DNA of 64,000 nt from Arenicola marina (taxonomy: Eukaryota > Annelida > Polychaeta > Arenicolidae), in NCBI GenBank assembly GCA_964019135.1, contig OZ025258.1, forward strand, positions 14,725,771-14,789,770. The letters run 5' to 3'. Position numbers and translations under genes: made by a program. The first letter of the stretch is position 1; the number at the start of each line of letters is the position of its first letter. The notes beneath the pieces are model-generated. The model did no database searches and was not told the DNA's origin. It worked only from the letters and a program-made list of their open reading frames with translations. This document shows, one piece after another, positions 48,424 to 60,973 of this stretch.

Positions 48424-49536
48424 ATGGATGCGGAATGGAACGCGACTGTCGCCACCGCCGCGGTAGACGATACAGCGACCCCCATGGCGCTGTACTACAG
48501 CATCGCAAAATATCTCTGGCTGACCGTCGGATTCGTCATCTTAATATTCGGTGTTTGCGGCAATGTGTTGTCCTTCGTCGTTCTACAAACTGCCAGTTAC
48601 AGGGTGCAGTCTACGGGCTTTCTGCTGAGTACCCTGGCGGTGACGGACACCATGTCGCTCCTGACCGGCTTGCTGAACACGTGGATCGTCAAAGTGAGTG
48701 GATACAACCCTCGGAATGCGTCACACGTGTCCTGTAAGATACACATCTTTCTGACCTACTGCTGCCAGACCCTAGGGTGTTGGACTTTAGTGACCTTCAC
48801 CTTCGATAGGACTATTTCCCTGCTAATCCCCCTGAAATCCCGACAGTTTTGCACCAGGAGGCGCGTTATCATTGCCTGGTCCCTTGTCGCGTGTGTCTGT
48901 TGCGCATTTTACGCGCAGATTTTCTTCATTTTTTCAGTTAATCATTATCGCATTACCCCGCATTGGAACGTCACCGAATGTAACTTTGATATTATATATT
49001 TCGAGAATGGATACAGCCGAGTGTTTTACATGATGGATATGACTCTATTCTCCATTATCCCGAGCTTTGCTATCATCATCTGTAACATCCTGGTCGTCAC
49101 CAGACTGGTGCGGATGAAGCGACAAGCCCGCCAGCTCACAGCGCCATCTAGCGAAGACGACAACAAATACCGATCGACGATAGCGATAGTGATGACGGTC
49201 AGCCTCGTTTTCGTAGCCACCACGCTGCCGTACACCCTACACTTCGTCACTCATTCGTACATCACCAAGGAAACGCCGCTTCACGGGGCAATCGATCACG
49301 TGATCGGCACATGCGTCAAGTTGCTCTACTTTGTCAACAACGCCGTCAACTTCCTGTTGTACTGCCTGAGCGCCGAGCGTTTCCGAGGCGTCATGAAGAC
49401 CCTGTGGCCGTCCTGTCGGGCGTGGGTGACCTCCAGCAAGTACTCCAAGGACATACAGATGTCGCGTCAGATCAGCCGGACGAGTGTCACTCAGGTCACG
49501 GTTTTAGGGGTAAGGCCCAGTGCTGGGTCAGCATGA
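48424..49536 (+). CDS. Class A (rhodopsin-like) G-protein-coupled receptor, intronless, orphan peptide-receptor type
   Basis: A complete 370-residue, seven-helix plasma-membrane receptor. The start at 48424 is chosen because caaaATGG has A at -3 and G at +4; an in-frame ATG at 48355 would add 23 residues with no family support. Helices lie at about 31-55 (GN at 46-47), 64-89 (LAVTD), 107-130, 146-170, 200-226, 251-276 and 292-316. C104 and C186 can form the usual disulfide. N6, N98 and N182 are glycosylation sequons outside the membrane. Family hallmarks are altered: FDR at 127-129 replaces DRY, helix 6 has ATTLP where CWxP is usual, and helix 7 has NAVNFLLYCLSAERFR, a form known from FMRFamide-receptor-like invertebrate peptide receptors. 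The Ser/Thr-rich tail would suit kinase and arrestin regulation. The ligand is unknown, and an orphan peptide receptor is an inference. Confidence 0.93.
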   Translation: MDAEWNATVATAAVDDTATPMALYYSIAKYLWLTVGFVILIFGVCGNVLSFVVLQTASYRVQSTGFLLSTLAVTDTMSLLTGLLNTWIVKVSGYNPRNASHVSCKIHIFLTYCCQTLGCWTLVTFTFDRTISLLIPLKSRQFCTRRRVIIAWSLVACVCCAFYAQIFFIFSVNHYRITPHWNVTECNFDIIYFENGYSRVFYMMDMTLFSIIPSFAIIICNILVVTRLVRMKRQARQLTAPSSEDDNKYRSTIAIVMTVSLVFVATTLPYTLHFVTHSYITKETPLHGAIDHVIGTCVKLLYFVNNAVNFLLYCLSAERFRGVMKTLWPSCRAWVTSSKYSKDIQMSRQISRTSVTQVTVLGVRPSAGSA

Positions 49537-50652
49537 ATGAAGGAGTTATACAGGGAGGTAGCATTTCTCATTGAAATACACTTTTACCATTACATGATTC
49601 TTAACTTAGCTTAGCCATGTGATGTAAAGATTGCATTGTACAGTGACAATCTGACGCCTATCACGACCTTCTTAAGTCCCGTCCGGACGTTAGGTGTTTC
49701 CCATAGGTCTGTTCCATAGGTTTGTCCTATAGGTCTGTCCCATAGGTTTTTCCTGATGTTTTTGTACCTCACTGTCCACACGGTGCGATTATCCAATATG
49801 TTTTTTTCCTTGTTACCGAATCACATGGGTTCGTTTCTATCACGTGACAGAAAGACACGCACTGATTGGCCAAAGATCTGTAGATCTGACCTAGGGAAAT
49901 AGAACATTCCACCCGACCTATCGGCCATAAAAGAACCTCTGGGTATGTCCTAGTGCCTGTCAAGACGACCTATTTAGACTGGGTTTTGGACTTACGAGTC
50001 AATCAGTTGTGGATACAGGAAAGGAGGAGGGGGAGAGACTATTCATGAGCTGTAATGTAATTACAGACATACATATGCTAAATAGGTGGTGGGGGTCGGG
50101 ATATTTCTGTTTTCCCAACAAGTGTTCGAACAATTAATGCATCAACTACTAATCAATTCCATAAACTAAAAGGATACAGTACATCAAAACGAATTTGGAG
50201 TCCCGCAAGGTTCGGTCTCAATCTCGATAAAACTAAATTGACGGTTTTTAATGCCAGCAAAAGAAGGTTAAAATCCATGGCAATGTCACCCATCGTAGCC
50301 AAACTGTTATTCAAACTACCATGACGCAATATTTATGAGTACAATTAGATTATTGTCCCTTGTGGAAAAGACGCATTGGTCATATTCAGGTAAAATGTCG
50401 AGGGCGCTTAAAATAATCACTTGCGCGAGGAAAAACGTGCTATTTTTGCGGATTTGATATAATTATTTTAACTATTTTGTCATTGTTTTGAAATATATTT
50501 TGAAAAAAAAACGTCATCCACAAAAACTTTTCAAATATTGTCTGAGTTTATAAAAGGGGGTGTACATAATGCACAAGGTTCTTCCTTTCATATTAATATA
50601 AGTTGGCTTTTGTATTGCTTATGTTTAAACAATACAAGTAATCTTGAAATAT
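49537..50652. other. GPCR 3' flank, no further gene seen
   Basis: The stop codon is followed by unique sequence, with short repeats of cccataggtctgtcc type at 49696-49750. No nearby AATAAA was found; the first lies at about 50993 inside the inverted-repeat element. Confidence 0.4.
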
Positions 50653-51219
50653 ATATTGAAACGCGTAGGGACAGTTAAATCGCAGTTAATACATGTTGTT
50701 AAATATAAATATAATATTGAACAGATATCTATGAGATTTAATGGTGTACGAATATTTATTCAGTAGCTTGTTAAAGTTAATCGATAGCGTGAGTAATGTG
50801 ATGTTAAAACGTTTATCACATTAGCCCAAATAATCAATGTAAATATCGTCATGTTATGTTACTAGCACAACGATTGAGCCAAATATTCTCGTTGTTCCTA
50901 TTAATGCCTATCTCATGTCATTTTGGGCAAATAAGCCTTGACATCTGCTCGTGACCAACTAGTATTGTATTGTTAGTTATGGTACTTATGGCAATAAAGA
51001 CTATTACTACGGGCTGAAATAAGTTTTGTATGTTTCTTATTGTTGTAAAGGGGCCATTTGGGCTACAAGGTCACATTACTCACGCTATCGATTAACTTTA
51101 ACAAGCTACTGAATAAATATTCGTACACCATTAAATCTCATAGATATCTGTTCAATATTATATTTATATTTAACAACATGTATTAACTGCGATTTAACTG
51201 TCCCTACGCGTTTCAATAT
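50653..51219. mobile_element. 567-bp element with perfect 149-bp terminal inverted repeats
   Basis: The arms 50653-50801 and 51071-51219 are exact reverse complements over 149 bp, separated by 269 bp without a coding frame. The outer edge reads atattgaaacgcgtaggg. If the true ends are TTGAAACGCG, both sides are flanked by TA, as in Tc1/mariner-type insertions. It is a non-autonomous foldback or MITE-like element. The identical arms suggest very recent origin or arm conversion. Confidence 0.85.
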
Positions 51220-51224
51220 GGATC

Positions 51225-51470
51225 CAGGAATTTGAAAGGGAGAGGGTGGCTGGTCCATTAAATCTTGCGGCCGGGGGAGGGGCTCTGAACAAAATTGCGA
51301 ACGGGGGCTCCACCAGTTTTTAGACGATGGGAGGGGGGGGGGGAGGGTGCACGCCGCTTCAGATAGCGTTCTTCCTTAAAAAAAACGGGGTGGGGGGGGG
51401 GGGGGGGTGGGGTCCACGCCTGAGATGCCCTAAATTTTGCATTGTAAACTCCGCCAAAACGATGTCATGC
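51225..51470 (-). repeat. Poly(G)-linked dispersed repeat, reverse copy
   Basis: It contains cagatagcgttcttcctta and gccctaaattttgcatt, the reverse complements of phrases at 18276-18360 and 8560-8625, with G runs at 51330 and 51395. Confidence 0.6.
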
Positions 51471-53059
51471 CGTCTTTAAACGTGCATTATCGCTTGAGTG
51501 GATTGGTGTCGTTTGTGACGTAATACTTGATTAATGATAGACATTATGGTATTAAAGCATGCGTTAATTAAACAGTGTACAACACATATGGTTATTATGG
51601 TCGCGAGGCATGTGAATAAATGGTTATGTTCGAGTATTCCTCGCGTTTTTTCATCAGCTCCAAGGTCAATACACCAGCAATACGAGGATGATTATTGTGT
51701 AACGATATTCCCAAATACAGTGTACTAGGCTCATGTTAAACTTAGCGCTTGGTCCAAAATGACATTGGCACATGTTACTAGGCATAGAATGAATGAATCT
51801 TTTTATATCAACTTTATTTATTTTACGAGGTTCACAGCAGCGAATTCACATATTAATGTTCACCTGGGTACATCTTATATGGCATAGAGTTACCATTGAA
51901 ACAATATGCGGGGTGTAAATAATAACATAGAAGCTTATCGAGCCATAACCGTTTTGTTGTTGTTGAAGAAACCCATTTAGGGGGAGGGGGCATTTGGTAC
52001 ATGCTGCCCACCAGAGACATCGCTCAGCTTTGTCAGCCGAGCCATTCTCCTCTGTATTAGTTAGTATTGTTTTACATGAACTGAAGACTCACGATGATGG
52101 AGTCGTAACCGTTAAAACACCCACGCCTCCGTTCCCGGTGGAGGTAGTGTGAGGTTGAGGGAGGGGAGGAGGCTGTTTCAGAATGTACCAAAGGATCTAC
52201 AGGGCGCAGGGTGTTAAAACATGACGACGAAAGAAAGTGTCTCGATATTCGAACCTCGGATATGACTTTTATACGACGTTTATGTCACCAACTTCTGGTC
52301 GAAATTCGTAGTTGGACAATTGGATGCTCTGTGCTCCCTAGCCGGAGGTGATTGCAATAAGAATGCACTAAAGCGTCTATGAGAATGCGTTATGTTTATA
52401 GAGCATGATGGGGATAGAGCAAGGGAAGGGTCAAGATTAGGGGTCATGGTAAGGGCAGGAATAGGGCCAGCGATAGGGTTAGGAGTTAGGGAAAAGTAAG
52501 AGCAGGAGCGGAGGCAGGGATAAGGGTAGGGATATATGCAAAAGTAACAGCACGAGTAGAAGCAGGAGTAGGGGAAGGGGGTAAGGGTAGGAATATATGC
52601 AAGAGTAACAGCAGCAGAAGCAGGAGTAGGGGCAGGAATTAGCGGTAGGGGTAGGAGCAACCGTATTTTCTCTTTAGCACACATGCCTCATTTCTCCGCC
52701 TGGAAATCGGACTATCTATGTGTGGGTTCAACATCGGCATTTAGGAATAACCCTACATAACACGAACAAGTCTCTCTATATCCTCCCCCCACCCCCCCAC
52801 AACCAATTAAAATGAATCGTTCTTTTATGCCTCTCTTTTGTGCACACACCATTCACCATTGCTCACGTATTACTTACGTCTAACCTTTACCACCAACCTT
52901 TATTCCGCGGACACAAGCGCGGTAGGTGATCCCTCCAGTGCGCTGACGATTTAGTTAAGATTCCCTTCGATGTCAAAGGGTGCGGGTGACAGGTGGGGGG
53001 GGGGGCACAATCTAGCTGGGGCAACTCAACAATCGTTGATGGATTGATTGGTGTTTGAT
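51471..53059. other. Intergenic stretch, no supported gene
   Basis: Apart from the purine-rich repeat at 52430-52660 and a poly(G) run at 52998, no repeat or gene was recognised. Confidence 0.35.
52430..52660. repeat. Purine-rich degenerate repeat with a 61-bp duplication
   Basis: taagggtagg(g)atatatgca, then agtaacagca, occur at 52521 and 52582. The surroundings are scattered variants of gggtagg and gcagga. They resemble telomere repeats only superficially. Confidence 0.7.
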
Positions 53060-53218
53060 GCCGCTTTTGTGCACACAAGGGTTAAAGTGGGCCTTGGAAT
53101 CTCGCAGGGCGATGAAGGGTGAATTGACGAAATATACCCTAAATTAAGTTTAGTGCCTGGGCCCGGATTCAACCTCGCGATATGCGGTCTGGTGCGATAA
53201 TCACGATTGCCTAGCCGC
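53060..53218 (-). mobile_element. Second SINE-like family, fuller copy
   Basis: On the minus strand the head reads ggctaggcaatcgtgattat with a box B-like ggttgaatccggg. The body shares ccgcttttgtgcac with 35286-35395. No target-site duplication was found. Confidence 0.45.
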
Positions 53219-55396
53219 CCCCCGCCCCCCGACAGATTTTACTTGCGCAAAACTTAATAAATAAATACAGACCTAACCACTGGTTCATATTGCTTGTCAT
53301 CTGGATTAATTTAATCAATAATCTGATTGTAGATGCAATTTCCGTCGTTTATAGTCGAGGTGCACGCATACCAGTTTTAACTTTCTGCTGTGATATCGCA
53401 CATTCTTAAATCCATTAAAATGAATTGATGGGAATATAATGTCCATTAGCATTACAAATGTCTTTGAATTGTATATGTAATCAGTGCTATCAAGCGATAA
53501 CAGTTTGGCAATTAGATTAGCGTGGTCGCTTATATCGCGTATAGGCTGTAAGTGAATGTCCGCATCCACAGATAAATCATATATAATGTTTCAGACCGTC
53601 CGAAGAGGCATTATTTCGCAAATATCCGTCATTTTGGACAAAGCATGACTGGCGCAAATAATCCAAAAAATAATTTGGTGCTGTCTTGATTTTCTAGCGG
53701 AAACTAAATACAATATTTCCGATGCCTTTCTGAATGGCATACAGAGGATGTTACTTTCATTTACAGAGATGACAAATGTTTTCGAATTAATAACAGAATA
53801 TGTTGTGATGCAACGACGCTATCTCGATATGTTACCAAGCACTATCATAGCACCCAATAGCCCATTTTCTATATAATCGCCCATGCCTGGTGGGCTTCGC
53901 TACCCACCAATATGTTGTTCTTCAAGAGACAAAAAGTGGCTCTCTGTTGATAATCGTGTTAGGGACTATGTTACTGCCGCAGACCAGGCCAAACATCCAA
54001 CCCACACTGTAATATATCGGGAATGGGGGATCCACCGCCAGTGTGCTGAGTCTCCATTTCAGAAGCAAAGGGTGGAGTGGCGATGTGTATCTGTGGGTGG
54101 GAGTCGGTGATTGGGAGAGGCTTGATGGGGGGCGGGGGGTAATGGTTAGTGATAAAGGTGATTACAAAACCGCAAATATATAAATAAATGCTGCTCTCAC
54201 AGCGGCTGGTTGTTGACGTGTAGATTCATATATTCAATTTGCGCCTGAAAATGGTGTTTGGGGGGAGGGGTGGCGGCGTGAAGGCGGTGAGTAAGAGGGT
54301 GGCGGAGTGAAGGCGGTGGGTGAGAGGGTGGTAGAACCCAACCCCGCTCTACCTACACCTTGACCCTTCGATCTCCTCGACTCCCACTCGGGTATATCAT
54401 GCACATCTACTAGCAACCCCCGTCTTCTCCCCACACGCACTCCCTAGATAACCCCCCCTCCCCCCGCTTTCGCGAACCCACAGTCTGTGGATTGCTGGTT
54501 TTCCGCATGCTGCATCTGGGGTCGGTTTTTTTCTGACCACATCCCCAGGCCAATAGATTTGGAGCAGAATTATGGATCCTGTGTATTTTTTTGCCTGGTT
54601 CAAAGGATTACATTCTTTTCCTCTAATTTTCCTCTTCTGTACCTTATCGCGCCCGTGAACAGACTCGGGAACGGATTCAGTGTTAAAACCTGCCCCGCAC
54701 CATTAACAACATCTGGTCTCTGTTGTTGTTGATCCATATGGTGATATTTCACCCATTGAATCACATGCATAGCCACGCGAAACATATGTTGATCGTGACA
54801 CAAACATTCTAGGCCTAATATTTCCTTGTTTTAAGCCGTCCAAAAAATGAGACAGTTGAAAGGAAAATATAAACATGCCGCCACCGAACCAATGGGGCTC
54901 TTTTGTTTTTATGCATGATCTTAAAGTTGTATATAATTTCATCACTTTATATTTTATGCAGGGATATTAAGGGAAACAAATTAAAAAAATAAAATTAACA
55001 TGGTATATACAGGGTCAAGGATGAACAATTGCGTTTGTATATATGTTTTGTTCCATGGTACTGAGGCTTTTAGTGCAATTAACTTATTATTATTAATGCT
55101 GTATAATTTCAATATTGCTTTGAACTAAACAACAGCGCAATTGGATTTAACCAATGCACCGCCCAGACGACTGCATACTTTATCAGCAGCGTTCAGGGGC
55201 TCCAGGTCAACCTTAATACAATTCAATATGTGTGTAAATATATCGATCGAGATATAAAGTTTTTGCTCCATTCTCATGAAATTATTTTTAACTTTCCAAA
55301 CCCAACGCTTGAAACGTTTTAAATATATCACAATATCTGATGAGCTTAGTGGAGCAACCATGGCCTGATTTTCTGGAGGCCAACGGACACTGACTT
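53219..55396. other. Intergenic stretch, no supported gene
   Basis: It contains a GC-rich 35-bp duplication (gtgaaggcggtgngtnagagg) at 54275-54335. Several short frames have no recognisable domain. Confidence 0.35.
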
Positions 55397-55625
55397 GATG
55401 CTTGGTTAGTTGCTTGGTTGGTTTAAGCATTAACCTCTGTAGATTCCATTGCGATAATTAGGGTCACGATAGAGAGAAATCTTGTCTAAACATATTGTTT
55501 AACCCTGCATTAACATGATTTGCACAGTTGGGACTCGAACCACGAATCAGCCGCTAGGGCTGGCCTTGCAAGTTCCGCCCGACCAAAGCCGAACCCGCTA
55601 TCTAATAAGGGGGTGGGGAGGGGGA
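55397..55625 (-). mobile_element. Divergent tRNA-derived SINE related by its tail
   Basis: On the minus strand a box B (ggttcgagtccca near 55540) is followed about 100 bp on by gaggttaatgcttaaaccaa and a tail of aaccaagcaac type, like the (AACC) tail of the main SINE family. The body in between is different. Confidence 0.5.
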
Positions 55626-58600
55626 GGCAAGGGGTATTTGCGTTCCTCGGGATTGGGCTTTTCATTTCACCGTGAACTGGGAATGAGGAAAATAATTCTT
55701 CGTGACCCGGCAATCGGGTATTATTAATCGTGAACTGGGAATTTTAACATTAAATAATAGTGAATCGAGGAATCGTCATTTAGTATCTAGTAGGCGCCCT
55801 TCCATTGCATGCGGAACACGAACCCTCCTTGCCACCCCACCCTCCCTAATAGACCACGGGGTGATGTGGATTTCAATACTTGATTATAACGTCGACATCT
55901 GATTCTCTGAAATACTGATCTATTGATCTAACAGGATCTAAAGTGATCGCTGTTTTATCGAAGACACGAGCCGATTGATATATTGACCTAGACGCCCTAA
56001 CCACTACCATAGCAGGATAACATATTGCACCGAGCGATCTATATGGCGTTGTCGGTTATCTAGAGGCGGAACAGTTGCAGTTCGCATGTCTAGTTTCGTG
56101 TGACGCCAAAGCAAATTAACTAAACAATAATCCAGCATGGCGCATGTCCGTCCAACTAACAATAGCAATCGCAGCGCATTCTGTTTCTGTTCACATGCCA
56201 TACTTGCTGTTACCGTGTTACAACCTATAGCATCAGGGACATCTGTGAATGTATTGGAATAAAAGCTGTTCTAGGGCATCCGGTTTTGTGTGGGCTGTTG
56301 GGAGCTGGCTCACCCGTATGCTAGCGACCGGCAGTCTTATTGGCAGTTTCCTCTGTCAATCGTCAACCACCATCCTCCCATTTGTCTTCTTGTTTGACAT
56401 TGCAACAGTGACTTTTTCTTGTTTGTTCTGTTATGAATGCTTGACCGAATACAACGATTCTGATTGTCTGGTCTGACTACTGCACAGAGGACAGTCGAGA
56501 GGCCAGACACAGGTGGCATTTAGTAAAATATTATCACTATTTTTTTTTTAACTTTTAAATGTTATAATAATATAATAACCAGATATACTATACATGCTAA
56601 ATTACATATTGCAACTGGAACGTTATGCGCTGACCGGAAGGGAAGCCGCGCCACGTGGCCAGATTCATGCCAAATTAGTGAATCTGATATGTTACATTAG
56701 GGCTAGAACGGGTGAAACATGTCCCAGATTAGATGTCCAGACCCGGCTTCATAGCCAGGAACTATTGATCTTACCACTAAACCCAGGGAGCCCCCCTTTC
56801 AGTTGTTGAAGATTACTTTAACCATAGGGTCCGAAGAACGGGACAAAGTTGAACCGCGCCATTTCAGTGAAGGGTGAGGGGTGTAAACCCCATATTCTTC
56901 GCGAAAAAGGGTTTGGGGTCTCTATCCTGCACCAACATAATATTCGCACAGTTTGGGGGGGGGGGGTCCCTGCGGTATAGCTGGCATGGCAGTGCTCACT
57001 GGCCGATTCCCCGTGAAGCTCACTAAGGGGACGACCAAACTGTTGTGACCTACAACAGATGACCCGTTCCTGGGATTAGTTAGAGGTAAAGTTAGTGGCA
57101 GCTCGGCGTCTGATTTTTTTTATTCTCCGTTATCTTATTCGGTCTACAACAGATGAAACATTTCTAGGGTCGTGTTTAAGCTAAGTAACCCCTTTATGAA
57201 TTATGTATTATATAGAGGGAGGAACAAGACTGAGGTTATTATCTCTAATTTAAATACAATCTTTCGGCAGCCTTTATCTACAACAGATGCTACATTCCTG
57301 GGATATAGGCATAGGACAAGAGTAGGTATTTGAGAAGGGCTATGCGGTATATATGAAGGTATAGGCGCATGGAGCTAGTAGATTTAGATATTTATAATTT
57401 TATATTGAGGTAAGAAAATAAGTCTGTATTAGTATCGGCTAAGTGTAGACCAGTGTGACTGTGTGCATGTGTGATCCAGGTATACATGGTGAGTCCATGC
57501 AAACCTGAGGTGTGGATGTTCAAAGCAAGGGGGTGAATCCTCCGGCTTTGGGGCTGTGAGAAAATCCAGCAGAAACGTGGGACATCCACTACATGTTGGT
57601 GTACGAAACTGGAGCCTGGGGACCTGACATGCTAAATAGTTAAGGAGGCGCTGTGTATAAACTGCATAAATATCATAAGCTGTATATTGGCCATCTTGCG
57701 TTGTTTTGTGCCCACCCACACACCCACACACCCACACACGCGATCCGTTACAATGTCTTGATGAGAACAGACAAAAGAAGGTCAGCATGTTTATGAGCAC
57801 TCTGTTATAGTTATAGCACTTGGTAATAGCTACCTTATGCCAAACACTAGTTGCCGTGTCAGCAGCGATAATAAGTCGCCGCGATGGTTCGTGTGTGTGT
57901 GTGGGGGCGGGGGGGGGGGGGGGGGTCTGCCGAAAAAAGAAAATAGTCTGAGATAAAAGATAAACTATACAAAGTCCACTCCTCCGATTATTCATTCCGA
58001 CGGGGGCGTTTTTGAATGTAGTCTTTGACAGTCCAGCAACACATCATGACAAGGTTTTTGTTTGTTAAAGCTATTTCGGTGACAAACTATTTTTTGTCCC
58101 AATCCCCCAAGGAACTTGTTTGCACGCATCCTTCAAAGTGTCACGTTTAGCCTCCCCCCTGGCTGTCTCCCTGAGGAAGTTTAACTTGTAAGTGTTACGA
58201 AGCGACAGATTAGGTTTTCCCGTTACGTTGTCTCCAAGCTAGGCGTTGACTGCGACTAGCAGCTGGCACTGAACAATGCGAATGGGGATAGTGACAGCAA
58301 AACGCATTCGACTCCTCCCTAATGGCTGCAAAAATGGTGAATTTGTTTCATGCAATCTGACAGTTTCAGCAAAATGTTCAACTTGTTTTTCGCATGCCTC
58401 CATCAATAGAATTAGTGGCGTTACCAGCGTCAAGTAGCAATTTATGGAAGGCACATGTAGTAATAAGAGTTTTCTTGTCTCCAGTATTTAATTTGCTGTT
58501 GCTGCTGCTTCTATCATTATCACTGTGTTACATGTTGAGTGCCTCAAATTCAATATATTTTCACGGTCCCTTTGTGGATATTTCGCCAGCCATGACCTTC

Positions 58601-59198
58601 ACCTTCATGACGGAAGCATAGACAGTGACTAGCTCACAAAACAACGGATCAAACCACAGGTGCTGGGTTCGAATCCGAGCCAGAGCATTTGGGCATCCGC
58701 AGCATGTTTCAAACATCAATACTTCATCGCCTCAGGAGCTTCCTTGGCGAAGATAACCCATATATGTACAAAAAGCAACTTAATTAAAATACAAATTCAT
58801 CTCATTTCATAGCCTGTGCATAGCCACAGCAGCTGCTGACCATTTAGTGACATAGGTGTAATGGGGTATTTCCATGACCTAACGTGGGTGCCAGTCTCTT
58901 TGTGACGTACTTTGCCTAAGGTTACAGACGCGTGCCATGCAAAGTGCCTACATTTCAAATGCTTCAGTTCCCGACCAACTTTCTGAAAGTACGTATCTAC
59001 AAATTCGGGGAGAGAAACGACAGTTGGGGGAGAGGAACATACCTGATATATCTAGAATATAGCATTTGATATCCAGTGGAAGCAAATGGAGTATATGCTC
59101 CAAAAATATCTCAGTTTACATATTTTTTGTTGTAATATGAAAATATAACAATGTGAAAATCGTACTATATATTTATTGTGCATTTGTGCCTTACACGC
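55626..59198. other. Intergenic stretch, no supported gene
   Basis: It holds poly(G) runs at 56955 and 57910, a (CCCACA)n stretch at 57712-57739, and a tRNA-like fragment at about 58617-58690 with gggttcgaatcc but no clear cloverleaf. Long frames here are driven by homopolymers. Confidence 0.35.
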
Positions 59199-59526
59199 CT
59201 AACGCGATATGCCTATGTAAATCACGCGTAAACAAAGCCACACATGCGTAAGATTACAGCGTGAACAACCGATTTTTCCTAATTCGGTCAGGTCATGCGC
59301 TGGCCTATATTTACAGTTTGGGTAGACCATAAATCCAATACTGGGTCCCGCAGTAAACTGGGTGTATCCGGTGTACCCTGACTTTCTTCCCTTACGCGAA
59401 TGGTGGAGGGTTACGCCAACTATACTCCCAAACCGTGAAAAAGCTATCAAAGCACGTTTCATCCATGCCCGGGGGGCACTATTATACAAATCTGGTCGGG
59501 GGGTTCTGCGGAACCCCAGATGCCCG

Positions 59527-59665
59527 AGAGAGCGGATATTTGTGATGAAAAAGATATCCCTGAAAATGTATTTCATAGAGCGGGTTGGCGCGACAAAATA
59601 CTTCTTCCGAGCGGATTTTGGTCGTAAAACTCCCCGACCGAGCTGATATTGGCGGTGAAAAATGC
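59527..59665 (-). repeat. Degenerate repeat Z (caccgccaatatccgctcgg type), three units
   Basis: On the minus strand, caccgccaatatcagctcgg, acgaccaaaatccgctcgg and cacaaatatccgctctc follow one another. The same phrase occurs twice at 40117-40170, between segments X and Y. The 160-codon minus-strand frame through here is not supported as a gene. Confidence 0.6.
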
Positions 59666-60148
59666 ATCCATGCTTAAACAAAATTCACATTGGTCTATTT
59701 CCCAGACATCTCACCTCCGTGATATTTAGTTGCATAGTTCGGGATAATATACAGTTGGGCTAAAACATTATAACTTGGTGGTCGATTGTTGGGGCTCAAG
59801 CGTGTCATAGTCTTTTTCATCGGTGTATTTTTGTTTGCAATCGAAACACCACTGCCAGGCTGTAATGTTTGTAAAATATAGCAGTAATAATAAAAAGAAA
59901 TATATTCATTACCCGCGTGTCGCCACTGAATCGTCCGCTTTTATCCCTGTTGTTTTACCCGAGGCCGGTTTTCGGTGGTAAAGAGAATCCGCTGATACAC
60001 CCACACACGCTTCTCATAGAGGGCGCTGCGTCAACCTATAGAGTTACGCCATAATGCGCCGCCGATGGGACTGGGGTAAGCGTGTGTCTATGGGGTTTGT
60101 TTGGGCGTGGGAGAGGGGACGTGTAGGGGCGCGGAAAGGGATGGGGAT
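59666..60148. other. Spacer between repeat Z and segment X copy B
   Basis: A diverged Z-like phrase (ggtggtaaagagaatccgct) lies at 59973. No gene was seen. Confidence 0.35.
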
Positions 60149-60973
60149 GGGGAAGGGGGCGGCGGTAGGGATGCTGATCCCCTACCTTTACTTAATAGTT
60201 GATGATCATTGGTGGCGGTGAATTGCGGGTCACCTTTCTTCCATGTTAGCACTAACCATCGCGGCATAGCTCACATATCACTCACACGTGTGCGTGTGTG
60301 TGTGTGTGCGTGCGTGGTGGTGGTGGGGGGGTGGTTGGGGGGGGGGGGGTAATGGTAGGGCGTAATCTGAGGAAGAGGGGTTGAATCTCCCATGGGAAAT
60401 CCACATATTGCAGACCTACCTACCTAATATAACAAATCAGGAAAAAACGACGGCCTTCTCCAAAAAGAAAACATGTCGTAATTACATAAAACCTATCACG
60501 ATTAAATGAATCTCTGAAAGACCATTATAACCCTTTCCCTATAAATTAAGTTGAAGCCCTTAAAACAAGGTGACCCTCTTCTCTCCGAATGAAAGGAACA
60601 TTCATCCCTTAAGAGCCCCACTTTCCTCATAATAACGACCCAGTGGGACGGAACAGGGGTCCCTTTTTCTACAATTTCGAGTTAAGATCGTTTACCGTCG
60701 GTAGTCTATGCTACGTTTCTTCTCAACAAAGACTGAATAATTAGGTTTATCTTCGCGCCCAAACCAGCTAACTAGCAGTGACTATAGTGGTAGCATGTGG
60801 GGTCGTGGATATTTACTAACCATTGCAGTTACAATCTAGGACCACACATTTATGGAGGGGGCACATAATGCATATAATAGTTGAACCAGAAGCTTCCGAC
60901 ATTGGGAAGGCGTGGTTGAAGGGTGGTGGGGGGGCGGGGGTGAACTTGCGCCATGGACGAAAGTTTACATTTG
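60149..60973 (-). repeat. Segment X, copy B (inverted relative to 39295-40112)
   Basis: The reverse complement of copy A across its whole length, with moderate divergence and different homopolymer and (GT)n lengths (60286-60324). Confidence 0.85.

Noticed and set aside
48153-48485. 110-codon minus-strand frame over the GPCR 5' end
   Set aside because: Antisense overlap with a well-supported receptor; no domain.
52430-52660. Telomere-like gggttagg phrases
   Set aside because: Only scattered degenerate variants; no run of TTAGGG units.
53651-53877. 75-codon open + strand stretch after an acceptor-like ttcatttacag
   Set aside because: Looks protein-like but lacks a recognisable motif, an upstream partner exon and a start codon near its beginning.
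55125-55430. 101-codon minus-strand frame starting inside a SINE tail
   Set aside because: The start lies in repeat DNA and no domain was recognised.
57429-57995. 188-codon minus-strand frame with a poly-proline run
   Set aside because: Length depends on a poly(G) tract and a CA repeat; no domain.
58617-58690. tRNA-like sequence with gggttcgaatcc
   Set aside because: No convincing acceptor or anticodon arm pairing by eye; probably a SINE head fragment.
59199-59681. 160-codon minus-strand frame
   Set aside because: It overlaps the degenerate Z repeat also present at 40117 and shows no family motif.
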